A DNA stretch of 64,000 nt from positions 62,001 to 126,000 of the forward strand of contig CAUVYA020000002.1 of assembly GCA_963556045.3 (NCBI GenBank), written 5' to 3'. The stretch's first letter is position 1. Each line of letters starts with the position of its first letter. Of this stretch, positions 49,786-58,990 are shown piece after piece. A program made the translations under genes and the position numbers. This DNA comes from UBA4781 sp963556045. Lineage in GTDB: Bacteria > Chloroflexota > Anaerolineae > Anaerolineales > Anaerolineaceae. The notes below the pieces were generated by a model. That model had not been told where the DNA came from, did no database searches, and saw only the letters and a program-made list of their open reading frames with translations.

Positions 49786-51022
49786 TTGTTAACATATCCC
49801 CGTAAATTTTTACCAGTGATCGAGTGATGATAGACCAGCTATACTTTCTGGCAAACTCCAGACCGTTCTGGCGTAATGTATCACGCAAGCCCCGCTCGCA
49901 TAGGATCTGCATTAATTGCCTTGCCAGTGCCTGCGGATCATCATCAGGAACGCTCAATCCGGTAACACCATCATTGACCAGCAATTGCAATCCTCCCACG
50001 CGGGTAGCGATAACGGGTGTACCGCATGCCATCGCTTCCAGCGCTACCATCCCAAATGACTCATAGTGTGAGGGCATCACCACCACTTCTGCGGCGGAGT
50101 AGTAGTACGGCAGGGAGTCCTGTGCTTTTTTCCCTAAAAAAACCACCATATCATCCAGCCCCAGGCGCTTATTCAAATCCTGCAGGTGGCGCATCTCCCT
50201 GTCAAGCAGATCACGGGGTCTATCGGGATCGCCACCGATGATCGCTACGTAATGGGGGCAGGTGGTGAGTGCATCGGACTGGCGCAGAAATGCGATGGAT
50301 TTAAGCAGATTGTCAATACCTTTCAAAGGTTCGATGCGCCCAACAAAAAGAATGACCCTCTCATCGGAGGGTATTCCGATCACCGCTTTGGCTTCATCCT
50401 GCGGGATCGGATAAAAACGTGTCAGGTCTACTCCCGGTGGAACGACATTGATCTTGTGGGGGTCCGCTGTATAGTACTGTAGCAGCTGCTCTTGCTCGAT
50501 ATCAGTCGCAGCAATGATACGATCCACCTCGTCAACGACTTTTTTCTCTGAATCCAGACGTAATGAGCTTTCCATTTGGTCAGGTGATCTGGCAAATTCG
50601 TTTTTGAGATGAGCCAGGGTGTGGAACATTTGCAGGATGGGTGTATTCCAACGGTCACGTAGCTTGATCGCTGCCAGTCCTGATAACCAGTAATGGCTGT
50701 GAATTAGATCATAGTGGATATTCTTGGAGGCGGCGAATTGGGCGATATTCTCACTGAATACATCCACGTACTTGTACAGTTCTTCTTTGGGCAGGGGAGT
50801 TTCAGGACCGGCAGGAATGTGCACAATGCGATTTCCAAAACCGAGATCGTGCAGTACGTGTGGTACGTGTTCATCCTGTGAGCGGGTGAAGACATCGGCG
50901 TGGATGCCCAGTTCACCCAGGTAGCGGGTCAGATCGCGTACGTATACGTTCATCCCTCCGGTGTCTTTTCCCCCCAGCGTTGCCAGCGGACAGGTATGAT
51001 AGGAGATGAGTGCAATATTCAT
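49745..51022 (-). CDS. Family 4 glycosyltransferase (MshA/sucrose-phosphate-synthase-like)
   Basis: GT-B glycosyltransferase, 425 aa. N-terminal acceptor domain with GGKDTGGMNVYVRDLTRYLG and DLIHSHYWLSG; C-terminal donor domain with VVPPGVDLTRFYP, ILFVGRIEPLKGIDNLL, VMPSHYESFGMVALEAMACG (E-x7-E) and GTPVIATRVGGL. The closest look is to D-inositol-3-phosphate glycosyltransferases and sucrose-phosphate synthase-like enzymes. ATG 51022 is preferred (AAGG 6 nt upstream) over ATG 51028. The substrate is not settled by the sequence. Overlaps dinB tail-to-tail. Confidence 0.87.
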   Translation of the reverse strand: MNIALISYHTCPLATLGGKDTGGMNVYVRDLTRYLGELGIHADVFTRSQDEHVPHVLHDLGFGNRIVHIPAGPETPLPKEELYKYVDVFSENIAQFAASKNIHYDLIHSHYWLSGLAAIKLRDRWNTPILQMFHTLAHLKNEFARSPDQMESSLRLDSEKKVVDEVDRIIAATDIEQEQLLQYYTADPHKINVVPPGVDLTRFYPIPQDEAKAVIGIPSDERVILFVGRIEPLKGIDNLLKSIAFLRQSDALTTCPHYVAIIGGDPDRPRDLLDREMRHLQDLNKRLGLDDMVVFLGKKAQDSLPYYYSAAEVVVMPSHYESFGMVALEAMACGTPVIATRVGGLQLLVNDGVTGLSVPDDDPQALARQLMQILCERGLRDTLRQNGLEFARKYSWSIITRSLVKIYGDMLTTNGVDHHQDAILS

Positions 51023-51030
51023 GTGCATCC

Positions 51031-51060
51031 TTGTACAAAGAATTATCTCACTGATATAAT
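51031..51060 (+). promoter_or_regulatory. Promoter of tRNA-Thr
   Basis: TTGTAC (51031-51036) and TATAAT (51055-51060), 18-nt spacing, 9 nt before the tRNA. Confidence 0.65.
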
Positions 51061-51069
51061 TCAGTGGTT

Positions 51070-51142
51070 GCCACCGTAGCTCAGTCGGTAGAGCAGTCGC
51101 TTCGTAAGCGACGGGTCAAGGGTTCGAATCCCTTCGGTGGCT
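51070..51142 (+). tRNA. tRNA-Thr (anticodon CGT)
   Basis: Acceptor GCCACCG/CGGTGGC, D-arm GCTCAGTCGGTAGAGC, anticodon stem GTCGC/GCGAC with loop TTCGTAA (anticodon CGT, codon ACG), T-arm GGTTCGAATCCC. No encoded CCA. Confidence 0.93.
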
Positions 51143-51184
51143 TTTGTATTATAAAGGACGAATGGGGAGGATCCAATAGGATAG

Positions 51185-51763
51185 ATGAACAGAACCACAG
51201 GCATGATCCACAGCAAGATCTCTCAAAGAGCTATCATCGCTATCATACTGCTGGTGATGTGCAGCGGTTGTGTTTGGAGCTCAACCACAGCGGTTGTAGA
51301 ACAGAACAACACTCGCATCGAACTGGAACTGGATTCGGCAGCCCTGCCGGCGGAAGCGCGCTCTCTTGTGGAAATTGAACTGCCAGCCTGCTTGCAGGAT
51401 GCCACGGATCTAGAAGTTGCCTATGTGACGCGCGTGATTGATGGCGATTCCATCGAAGTACTGTTGGATGGGGTGCAGGAGCAGGTGCGCTATATCGGAG
51501 TGAACACTCCCGAATACTACAGCGATGAGAGAGATGCGGCGATCACAGCTTCTGATCTGAATCGGCAGTTGGTGGAAGGGCAGTATGTGCTGCTGGTGCG
51601 GGATGTTTCTGATCGGGACAAATTTGAACGGCTGCTGCGTTATGTGTTCACCGCGCGCGATTTCGTGAATTACCGCCTGGTTGCAGAAGGCGCTGCGGAG
51701 GCACGTAATTATCCGCCGGACACGATATGTGCGGATTATTTGTTCAGCGCAGGCAATAAGTAA
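51185..51763 (+). CDS. Thermonuclease-like (SNase) lipoprotein
   Basis: 192 aa with a signal ending in a lipobox-like MCSGC (Cys at about 29), then a staphylococcal-nuclease domain (about 73-185). Catalytic positions: VIDGDSIEV (metal Asp), RYIGVNTPEYY (Arg and Glu; the second metal Asp is Asn as in many relatives), and DKFERLLRYVF (second Arg). A secreted, membrane-tethered, calcium-dependent nuclease. Lies just behind tRNA-Thr. The C-terminus is shorter than in many SNases. Confidence 0.85.
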   Translation: MNRTTGMIHSKISQRAIIAIILLVMCSGCVWSSTTAVVEQNNTRIELELDSAALPAEARSLVEIELPACLQDATDLEVAYVTRVIDGDSIEVLLDGVQEQVRYIGVNTPEYYSDERDAAITASDLNRQLVEGQYVLLVRDVSDRDKFERLLRYVFTARDFVNYRLVAEGAAEARNYPPDTICADYLFSAGNK

Positions 51764-51780
51764 AAATCTATAAGAAAAAA

Positions 51781-52038
51781 CTACCCGCCCCCAATAGGCG
51801 TCATAAATGATACAGTGCTGCCGGCAGGAATAATATCTTCATCAATGGCGATCTGGCTGTCAATGAGGATGAGGATATTGGTAAGGTGCGTATCCAGAGC
51901 GGGGTAGGCGGCGATGACCTGCTGTTTGAGATCTGCTATGGTGTTGTTTGGCTCGATCTGCATACTGATCGCATCCACCCCGGCTTTTTCCTTCAAATGA
52001 GAGAAGAATTTAACATTAATTTCAGTCATATTGCTCAT
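51781..52038 (-). CDS. MoaD/ThiS-family sulfur carrier protein
   Basis: 85-aa ubiquitin-like protein ending in Gly-Gly-Gly (SFMTPIGGG), with the usual VKFFSHLKEKAG start and TIADLKQQVIAAYPAL helix. The C-terminal glycine is thiocarboxylated by an E1-like enzyme for molybdopterin or another sulfur pathway. An ATG at 52029 is an alternative start. No moaE, moeB or thi genes are next to it, so the pathway is not determined. Divergent from udk with about 50 bp between. Confidence 0.85.
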   Translation of the reverse strand: MSNMTEINVKFFSHLKEKAGVDAISMQIEPNNTIADLKQQVIAAYPALDTHLTNILILIDSQIAIDEDIIPAGSTVSFMTPIGGG

Positions 52039-52088
52039 AGAGTTTAAATTATATCGCGCTTCAAAGAGGTGTGAAGTATAATTTCAAC

Positions 52089-52724
52089 ATGCCTATCGAT
52101 TATGAACCTATTGTTATTGGTATTGCCGGTGGTACCGGATCGGGAAAGACCACCGTGGCGAATGTGATCTTGAATGCGGTTGGACGGCATCGTATCGCTT
52201 ATTTACCGCATGATGCCTATTATCGTGATCTGACCGACCTACCGCCTGCCCGCAAGGCGGAAGTGAATTTTGACCATCCGGATTCTCTGGAAACAGAGCT
52301 GATGATCGAGCATGTAAAGGATTTGAAAGCGGGCAAAGCGGTGGATATCCCGATCTATGATTTTTCCAATCATTCCCGCACCGATCGCACCATTCATGTG
52401 GAATCACAGCGTGTCATCATCGTGGAAGGCATCTTGATCTTTGCGGAACCGGAATTGCGCAAATTATTTGATATGAAATTATTCGTGGATACCGATACGG
52501 ATATCCGCTTCATCCGCAGGCTGCAGCGTGACATCGCCGAGCGCGGTCGCACTATGGAAATGGTGATTCAGCAGTATCTCGGCACAGTACGCCCCATGCA
52601 CATGGAGTTTGTAGATCCATCCAAACGCTATGCGGATGTGATCATCCCTGAAGGTGGACTGAACCAGGTGGCGATGGATATGGTCATCGCCCGCATTGAA
52701 TCTTTATTGATGAAACAGGGCTGA
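52089..52724 (+). CDS. udk: Uridine kinase
   Basis: Phosphorylates uridine/cytidine with ATP or GTP. P-loop GGTGSGKT (14-21), LPHDAYYRDLTDLPP with the substrate-binding Asp-Tyr, DHPDSLETELM, IPIYDFSNHSR, VIIVEGILIF and RRLQRDIAERGR (LID region). 211 aa from ATG 52089; an in-frame GTG at 52071 would add six residues but has its ribosome site only 1 nt away. Complements nucleoside import and psuG elsewhere in the window. Confidence 0.95.
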   Translation: MPIDYEPIVIGIAGGTGSGKTTVANVILNAVGRHRIAYLPHDAYYRDLTDLPPARKAEVNFDHPDSLETELMIEHVKDLKAGKAVDIPIYDFSNHSRTDRTIHVESQRVIIVEGILIFAEPELRKLFDMKLFVDTDTDIRFIRRLQRDIAERGRTMEMVIQQYLGTVRPMHMEFVDPSKRYADVIIPEGGLNQVAMDMVIARIESLLMKQG

Positions 52725-52729
52725 TCTGA

Positions 52730-53272
52730 ATGGAGAAGAAGAACACACGCCAGATCCTTATCAGTGTGTTTACGATTGCGCTTCTCATCCTTTTTTCAGT
52801 ATTGTTATTCAACAATCGCGATCAAATTCAACAACTGGGACATTACGGTTATCCGGGTATTTTCCTGATCTCTCTACTTTCCAACGCAACCATCATCTTC
52901 CCTGTGCCGGGTGTGCTGATCACATCTGCCATGGGGGCGGTATTCAATCCTTTTTGGGTGGCTGTCACTGCTGGATGTGGGGCTGCCATCGGTGAGATTT
53001 CAGGCTATCTGGCAGGAGCAGCCGGGCAGTTCGTTGTGGAGGATAAAGACTGGTACGACAGGATCATGAATGCCATGCGTAAATACGGGGGATGGATCAT
53101 TTTAGTGCTGGCATTTATCCCCAACCCATTATTTGACCTGGCGGGTGTGGCAGCGGGAGTGCTGCGCATCCCCCTGTGGAAATTCCTGCTGTTTTGCGGG
53201 ATCGGGAAAATATTAAAAATGCTGCTGTTCTCATACAGCGGTTTTACCATCATGAATTATTTTGCACCGTAG
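52730..53272 (+). CDS. VTT/DedA-like membrane protein
   Basis: 180 aa, about four to five hydrophobic segments. The VTT (SNARE-associated, TVP38/DedA) pattern is seen in LSNATIIFPVPGVLITSAMGAVFNPFWVAV (two segments around a re-entrant loop) with GEISGYLAGAAG, and GGWIILVLAFIPNPLFDLAGVAAG near the end. Members are thought to be lipid scramblases or transporters in the membrane. It lies 5 nt after udk and 14 nt before the M20 gene. Confidence 0.82.
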   Translation: MEKKNTRQILISVFTIALLILFSVLLFNNRDQIQQLGHYGYPGIFLISLLSNATIIFPVPGVLITSAMGAVFNPFWVAVTAGCGAAIGEISGYLAGAAGQFVVEDKDWYDRIMNAMRKYGGWIILVLAFIPNPLFDLAGVAAGVLRIPLWKFLLFCGIGKILKMLLFSYSGFTIMNYFAP

Positions 53273-53286
53273 AAAGGATATTCACC

Positions 53287-54662
53287 ATGACATCACTGCA
53301 GGCTATTGACGAATTTCTTGAGGTACATCTGGATGAAAGCATCGAAGAAATCAAGAAGCTGGTAGCGCAACCCAGTGTTTCCGCTAAAAATCAGGGTTTA
53401 CCGGAATGTGCTCACATGATCGCTGATATGTTTCAACAGAGGGGTTTTTCAGTGACCATCCATGAGACCAGGGGCGCTCCTATTTTGACAGCAGAACGAA
53501 AAGGAAAAAGTTCAAAAACACTGCTTTTTTATGATCACTACGACGTCCAACCGCCCGAGCCGCTGGATTTATGGGATTCACCCGCTTTTGAGCCTGAAAT
53601 CCGCGCTGGAAAGCTGTACGGTCAGGGGAACCAGTGACAACAAGGGTGATATCGTCAACCGTTTATTTGCCATTGATAGCCTGCTTAATGAAATGGGGGA
53701 GCTGCCCTGCACACTAAAATTCCTCATCGAAGGGGAGGAGGAAGTCAGCAGCAAGAACCTGGAAGAGTTCGTCTATACCCATAAACAGGTCCTTGCAGCG
53801 GATGCATGCATCTGGGAATTCGGCAGTGTGGATCACCGCGATGTGCCTGTGCAGTACCTCGGTTTACGCGGGATCTGCTATGTGCAGTTGGAAGTAGAAA
53901 CTGCTTCGAAGGATGTTCATTCAGGGTTGGGCGGCACAATTTTCCCCAATGCAGCCTGGAAATTGGTATGGGCTCTGGCATCACTGAAGAATGAACAGGA
54001 GCAGATTCTTATTGATGGATTTTATGATGATGTACAGGCGATTTCATCGCAAGATATTGATTTGCTGAAAAAGCTTCCGGATTTTTCTGAAGAATATCAA
54101 ACACGCTATGGAGTAAAAGAATTTTTGAAAGGAATAAAGGGTGGCTATGAGTTGAATGTGGAAGAAGTGTACCGCCCTTCCTGCACCATCTGCGGGTTGA
54201 CCTCCGGCTACCAGGGGGATGGATCAAAGACAGTACTGCCTGCCAGAGCCTCTGCTAAGATCGATTTTCGTCTGGTCCCAGACCAACGACCACAGAAAAT
54301 AGTAAAGCTACTAAGGAAACATCTCGATAAACATGGTTTCAGCGATGTTCGCATCGTTGATCTGGGCGGAGAAGCTCCTTCTAAAACAGATCCCCATGAT
54401 CCCTTTATTGAAATGGTGGTCGCTTCTGCCACAGATGTATATGGAACCCCTATGCAGGTTGTACCCATGGCGGGCGGATCAGGACCCAATTTCATCGTGC
54501 AGGATGCTCTGCAAATTCCGATCGCATCACTGGGCGTTGGTTATCCCGGCTCTGGAGCACATTCGCCCAATGAAAACATACGTCTTGGTGATTATCTTAA
54601 AGAGTGCCAAACATCTGGTGAGGGTTATCTTGAATCTGGGAGATGAAAAATTTACTGGATGA
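53287..54662 (+). pseudogene. M20-family metallopeptidase (dipeptidase) with two +1 frameshifts
   Basis: Zinc peptidase similar to carnosinase/PepV-like M20 enzymes. ATG 53287 has AAAGGA 8 nt upstream. Metal-site motifs are all present but in three frames: LLFYDHYDVQPP (frame 1), GTSDNKGD, EGEEEVSSKNLEEF and the later GSGAHSPNENIRLGDYL (frame 2), then SAKHLVRVILNLGDE (frame 3). One extra base at 53629-53630 (GGGGAACC) and one extra A at about 54599-54601 (TTAAAG) account for both breaks; correcting them gives about 457 aa. All active-site residues are kept, which points to sequence error or a very recent mutation. Confidence 0.75.
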
Positions 54663-55524
54663 GTCCGGCGGCTACCGCCAGCTCCTGGATCTCTTTGGTG
54701 ATCTCTTTCTTGCGCGACATACTGATCTCGATGGTCAATTCGTGGATCAAGCGGTCGGTGTTATTCTTGGCTTCTTCCAGGATGCGATGGCGGAAAGAGT
54801 TTTCGCTGGCGATCGAATTCGTGAGTACTTCCTGGAATTCCAGGTAGGTGAACATGTTCTGGATCCACTCACAGACGGTAGACGCATCGCTATCCAGAAT
54901 ATAAGGCGGCCATTGAGAAACTGCCTGGGTGGTTGTACCGGATTCAAGTGGATGATTCTTTGCTGCGGATTGTTTCATGGCTGTTGAATTCTGGCTTTTT
55001 CCATAAACATTATAAAAATAGTACACATCTTTTAAAGGGTCGCTGGCAGCGGGAATCTGATCCAGTAATTTCATGGCATCTGAAAAAGTGAAATCGTATG
55101 CGAAAGGGATCACATCAACCTGAAATGTTGTTTCCGAAAGAAGTTTATGGTAATAGGATGATTTGTTGGTTAAAACATACACTTGTGGAAGAGTGAAGCG
55201 TAAACCAGTATGCAGGAGCTCAATTTCTTTTTCAACCAGCTTTATGAGACGGCGGTTGAAATTGCTCACCAATCCTTTCTGGCTGCCGATCACAAGCCAT
55301 ATTTGCTGCTTATGATAGATAGATGGATCGGGATTATTGTTTTCCACAGTGGATGCAGCAGATACTGTGGTGAAGATATCCACTAGATCTGCACGATACT
55401 GGCGTATAGCTTGAATACGATTCAATGCTTTTTTCCAGCTGCCAAGAGATGTATTCCTCATCGCATTGAGATAGGGTTCAATGGCTTGGATATTTTCCAG
55501 GCGTTTTTTGGTCTCTTCGAGCAT
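54652..55524 (-). CDS. Orphan ATP synthase gamma-subunit-like protein
   Basis: 290 aa. Both gamma-type terminal helices are recognisable: N-terminal RLENIQAIEPYLNAMRNTSLGSWKKAL and C-terminal ASENSFRHRILEEAKNNTDRL followed by LTIEISMSRKKEITKEIQEL, the pattern of F-type gamma that forms the central shaft. The centre has the Rossmann-like IWLVIGSQKGLVSNFNRRL, as in gamma. It is divergent from normal AtpG and there are no other ATP synthase genes near it, so it may serve an alternative ATPase or another rotary machine. The 3' end overlaps the corrected M20 gene by 11 nt, tail to tail. Confidence 0.7.
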   Translation of the reverse strand: MLEETKKRLENIQAIEPYLNAMRNTSLGSWKKALNRIQAIRQYRADLVDIFTTVSAASTVENNNPDPSIYHKQQIWLVIGSQKGLVSNFNRRLIKLVEKEIELLHTGLRFTLPQVYVLTNKSSYYHKLLSETTFQVDVIPFAYDFTFSDAMKLLDQIPAASDPLKDVYYFYNVYGKSQNSTAMKQSAAKNHPLESGTTTQAVSQWPPYILDSDASTVCEWIQNMFTYLEFQEVLTNSIASENSFRHRILEEAKNNTDRLIHELTIEISMSRKKEITKEIQELAVAAGLIQ

Positions 55525-55552
55525 GATCCTTCCTGATCGATCGGTTATTAAT

Positions 55553-57189
55553 TCAGTTTGATTTTGAGATCTTCAACCATGTATACGAGTATGGTTTCAA
55601 ATGACAGCATTTTTCATGTAGATCCACATCTTCCAATAGATTATAAAGGATTTCTCCCCGACCAAGATGAGATTGCAGACCGTAGGCTGTAGTTTGGTCA
55701 GATAAGTTGTGCAAGGAAAATATCGTTTCCTGTGGATCACTGCGTTTTATCACCAGTAATGCCGGGTGGGTTGTATCATGTAATATCTCACACTCCCCTT
55801 CAGCCAGTACTGGATTAGATTTGCGTATAGCCAATAGCTTTCGGATCGTGATTGTAGAGAGAAGTATTGTCATTCTGCGCTTGTTCGGCGACATTAATGT
55901 GCAGATAAGAGAATTGGTCGCTTTTAATGATGGGAAGATGTAAAGCGTTATCTTCCATAGTCATCAGAGAATCCTGCATTCTTCTCAGCACTCCACTGCA
56001 TGGGTGTGCGGACGCCATCGCGGTCTTCCAGATAAATATTATCTCCCATACCGATCTCATCTCCGTAATAAATGATGGGCGTACCTGGTAAAGAGAAAAG
56101 GAGTGCATAAAGCAGCTCGACCTTTTTTGTATCTCCATCCAGCAGGGGAGCTAACCGCCTGCGGATACCTAAATTTAGACGCATTCGCTTCACAGGAGCA
56201 TATACCTGCCATAAGAATTGTCGGTCTTCTTCTGTCACCATTTCGAGTGTCAGCTCATCGTGGTTGCGTAAGAAGGTGCACCACTGGCAATTATCCGGGA
56301 TGGATGGCGTCATCTCCAGGATTTCAACAATGGCAGATACATCCTGTTTCGCCAGAGCTTTAAATATGCGAGGCATGAGAGGGAATTGAAAAGCCATATG
56401 GAACTCATCCCCATCTGCGAAATAAGGGCGCAGGTCCTGCGGCCATTGATTTGCTTCTGCCAGCAGAATGCGTCCCGGATATTCCTCATCGATCAATTGA
56501 CGCATCTCTTTAAGATAGGTATGTGTCTCTGACAGGTTTTCACAGGTAGTACCTTCTCTCTCGATAAGGTACGGAACAGCATCCGCGCGGAATCCATCAA
56601 TGCCCATATCCAGCCAGAAACGCATGATATTTTTCATTTCCTCGCGAACTGCCGGATTGTCATAATTAAGGTCAGGCTGGCAGGAATAAAAACGATGCCA
56701 GTAGAATTGCTGGGTTTCTTCGTTCCATGCCCAGTTGGATGTTTCAGAATCCACGAAAATGATACGCGCATCGCTATAGAGCTGGTCGTTATCACTCCAC
56801 ACATAGTAATCATGATATGGTGAATGGATATCTGTTCTTGCCTGTCTGAACCACTCGCACTGGTCAGAGGTATGGTTGACCACCAGATCGGCGATGATGC
56901 GCATGCCGCGCTTATGTGTCTCTTGCACCAGTTCTTTGAAATCGTCAATCGTACCAAGATCAGGGTGGATATCGTAATAATCTGCAATATCGTAACCGTC
57001 ATCAACCAATGGAGATGGAAAAATTGGCAGCAGCCAGATGCAATCTACTCCAAGCTGTTGAATATGATCCAATTTCTGGGTCAAACCCTTCAGATCACCG
57101 ATCCCATCTCCATTGGAATCATAATAAGCACGTGTAGATACTTCGTAGAAAACTGCATTTTTATACCATGATGAATTATTTTCCTGCAT
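55553..57189 (-). pseudogene. treS: Trehalose synthase (maltose glucosylmutase) with two +1 frameshifts
   Basis: GH13 enzyme interconverting maltose and trehalose. The first 413 codons from ATG 57189 (AAGG 7 nt upstream) hold the whole catalytic barrel: DDGYDIADYY, GFRADAVPYL (nucleophile Asp), LLAEANQWP (acid/base Glu), FLRNHDELTLEM (Asp) and PGTPIIYYGDEIGMGDN. The frame then stops at GFSDDYGR. The C-terminal domain continues in the next frame (ALHLPIIKSDQFSY) and, after a second break, in the third (TIRKLLAIRKSNPVLAEGE). Single extra bases near 55953 and 55849 explain both. Without the C-terminal domain the product would probably be unstable. Confidence 0.8.
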
Positions 57190-57231
57190 ATACAAACCTT
57201 ATCAAAAAATTTACCCTTTGGCTCGTCTTCA

Positions 57232-58977
57232 TTAAGCTTTAGATGCCTGAATAGCAAGATCAATAAAGACTGCTGCCGTCCATCCGAAAGCGGGCGCTGC
57301 TTTTAAGCCAGGTTTCCCAGTTTCGGCGTTGTAGTACTCATACATTCCATCATTCCGCATGATCATTTCCAGTGTTTTGGTACGGATATCCTGGGCTAGA
57401 TCATGTTCATTTACTTGCTGAAGGGCTTCCACAAAAAAGTAATTGATGTTTGCCCATACAGGACCGCGCCACATACAATCAGGGTCAAACTTCGGATCAT
57501 TGCGGGCGACGGAAGGCAGCATTAATGTACCATAGAATTCATCACGGTTCTTAATATGAGCGATGAGTTTCTTATTGACCGCATCCGGAAGAGCCCCCGT
57601 CCATAAGGGATACAGGTTCAGAGGGGTGAATACATGGATGGGTTTTTTTTGATGCAGTGCATTAAAGCGAGTCAGCTTTTCATCCCATGAATGGTCAATG
57701 ATGATTTTCAGCAGATCGGCGGCATTTTTATTCCACATCATGGATTCATCCATCTTCCCAATTTCCTGCGCGATGAACGCCAGAGACTTCATCTGGATGT
57801 ACAGGTACGTATTGATGTCGGGTGACTCTACCGGTACGCCGTTATCCCAGGTGGGATTATCATCCAATCCGGATGAGAAGGGGTGGTTGTATTGTACAAA
57901 GCCATCTCCGTCATCGTCATTCTCCTGAAACCACCAGTGATTCCAGCGAACAAGAGGTTGATAAATTTCGCGCAGGAAATTGATATCCGATTCAATTTCA
58001 TGGATTTTCAAGGCAGCCCACGCCAGAATAGGCGGTTTGGTCACTTTCGCATGTACGGGATGATCGATCTCCGTCACGATGCCGTCATCAAAGAGGGCAT
58101 CCGGCAGCATGCCATCGGGCTGCTGGTGGGCAAGAAATGTACGAATTTGATCTCGCGCCAGTTGTGGGTCAAGATGGCGCAGCGCAATGGCGTGCAGAGC
58201 GTTATCCCACAGCCAGGCACCGATATAGTTCTTTTTCGAAGGAGCGATGACCCGGTAGTGTAAATTCCCTTTGGGGTAGAACATATTATTAGCAAGCACC
58301 CACCAGGCATAAGCGTACGAAGTCTGATAGATTGCTTTAACATCAGGTGCTTTGCTAAACCATTCTTCCCAGATGTGGCGGGCATTGAGGCGGGCTTGAT
58401 CACATGATGGAAAATATATTGATTTAGTGTTATTCTCTCCAATCGAAAGAACGAGAGCTGCATTCTGACCGGTTTGAAGGAGCAGTGTTAATTCTGAATT
58501 TCCCTCGCTGTTGGCAAACCGGTTGAGCAATATATTGGCGTTCGATGCGTACCGTATAAAGCGATAGGAAGTGATCAGCCCTCCATCATGCTCTGAATAC
58601 CATTCCGTGGCATTGACTTCAAAATGCATACCGATCGTGCAGTCTTGAGGGAAATGAAAACACAGAGTGCTTTCATCAAGAAAAGTGAGCTGAATAGCCC
58701 CCGCAGAGGTATCGAAGCTAAGCGCTTGCGGCTGTGTAGTAACTTGAAATGATAATGGCTTCTGATCTGCATCAAGAAAAGTGATATTCTCCAGGAATGG
58801 CAGCCGTTTTGAGTATGATTCGATCCCTGGAAAAACTTGTATCAATCGTTCTGAAAGATTAAGATACAGTTTGCTGGATTCTGGATGCTGGTAGATCGTC
58901 AGTCGTGAACCAGGAAGGCTGAAAGGCACACTGGTAATATCGATCTTGTTTTTCAGAAGATCCAGTAAAGAACTCAT
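57232..58977 (-). CDS. Glycoside hydrolase with (alpha/alpha)6-barrel, MGH1/GH63-like
   Basis: 581 aa. The C-terminal two thirds match the MGH1-like/GH63-type toroid: FYPKGNLHYRVIAPSKKN, WLWDNALHAIAL, QQPDGMLPDALF, DDDGDGFVQYNHPFSSGLDD, SWDEKLTRFNAL, CMWRGPVWANINYF and GWTAAVFIDLAI. Asp and Glu candidates for catalysis lie in SSGLDDNP and YEYYNAETG. Such enzymes hydrolyse mannosyl/glucosyl glycerate, trehalose or alpha-glucosides. ATG 58977 is used since upstream codons would lie inside the permease gene. Lies between the sugar permeases and treS. Confidence 0.78.
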   Translation of the reverse strand: MSSLLDLLKNKIDITSVPFSLPGSRLTIYQHPESSKLYLNLSERLIQVFPGIESYSKRLPFLENITFLDADQKPLSFQVTTQPQALSFDTSAGAIQLTFLDESTLCFHFPQDCTIGMHFEVNATEWYSEHDGGLITSYRFIRYASNANILLNRFANSEGNSELTLLLQTGQNAALVLSIGENNTKSIYFPSCDQARLNARHIWEEWFSKAPDVKAIYQTSYAYAWWVLANNMFYPKGNLHYRVIAPSKKNYIGAWLWDNALHAIALRHLDPQLARDQIRTFLAHQQPDGMLPDALFDDGIVTEIDHPVHAKVTKPPILAWAALKIHEIESDINFLREIYQPLVRWNHWWFQENDDDGDGFVQYNHPFSSGLDDNPTWDNGVPVESPDINTYLYIQMKSLAFIAQEIGKMDESMMWNKNAADLLKIIIDHSWDEKLTRFNALHQKKPIHVFTPLNLYPLWTGALPDAVNKKLIAHIKNRDEFYGTLMLPSVARNDPKFDPDCMWRGPVWANINYFFVEALQQVNEHDLAQDIRTKTLEMIMRNDGMYEYYNAETGKPGLKAAPAFGWTAAVFIDLAIQASKA

Positions 58978-58990
58978 GCTGGTGTGTTTC

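Noticed and set aside
53287..54662. Programmed frameshifting in the M20 gene
   Set aside because: Two separate sites without slippery heptamers or a following structure, and similar single-base breaks in neighbouring genes, point to mutation or sequence error.
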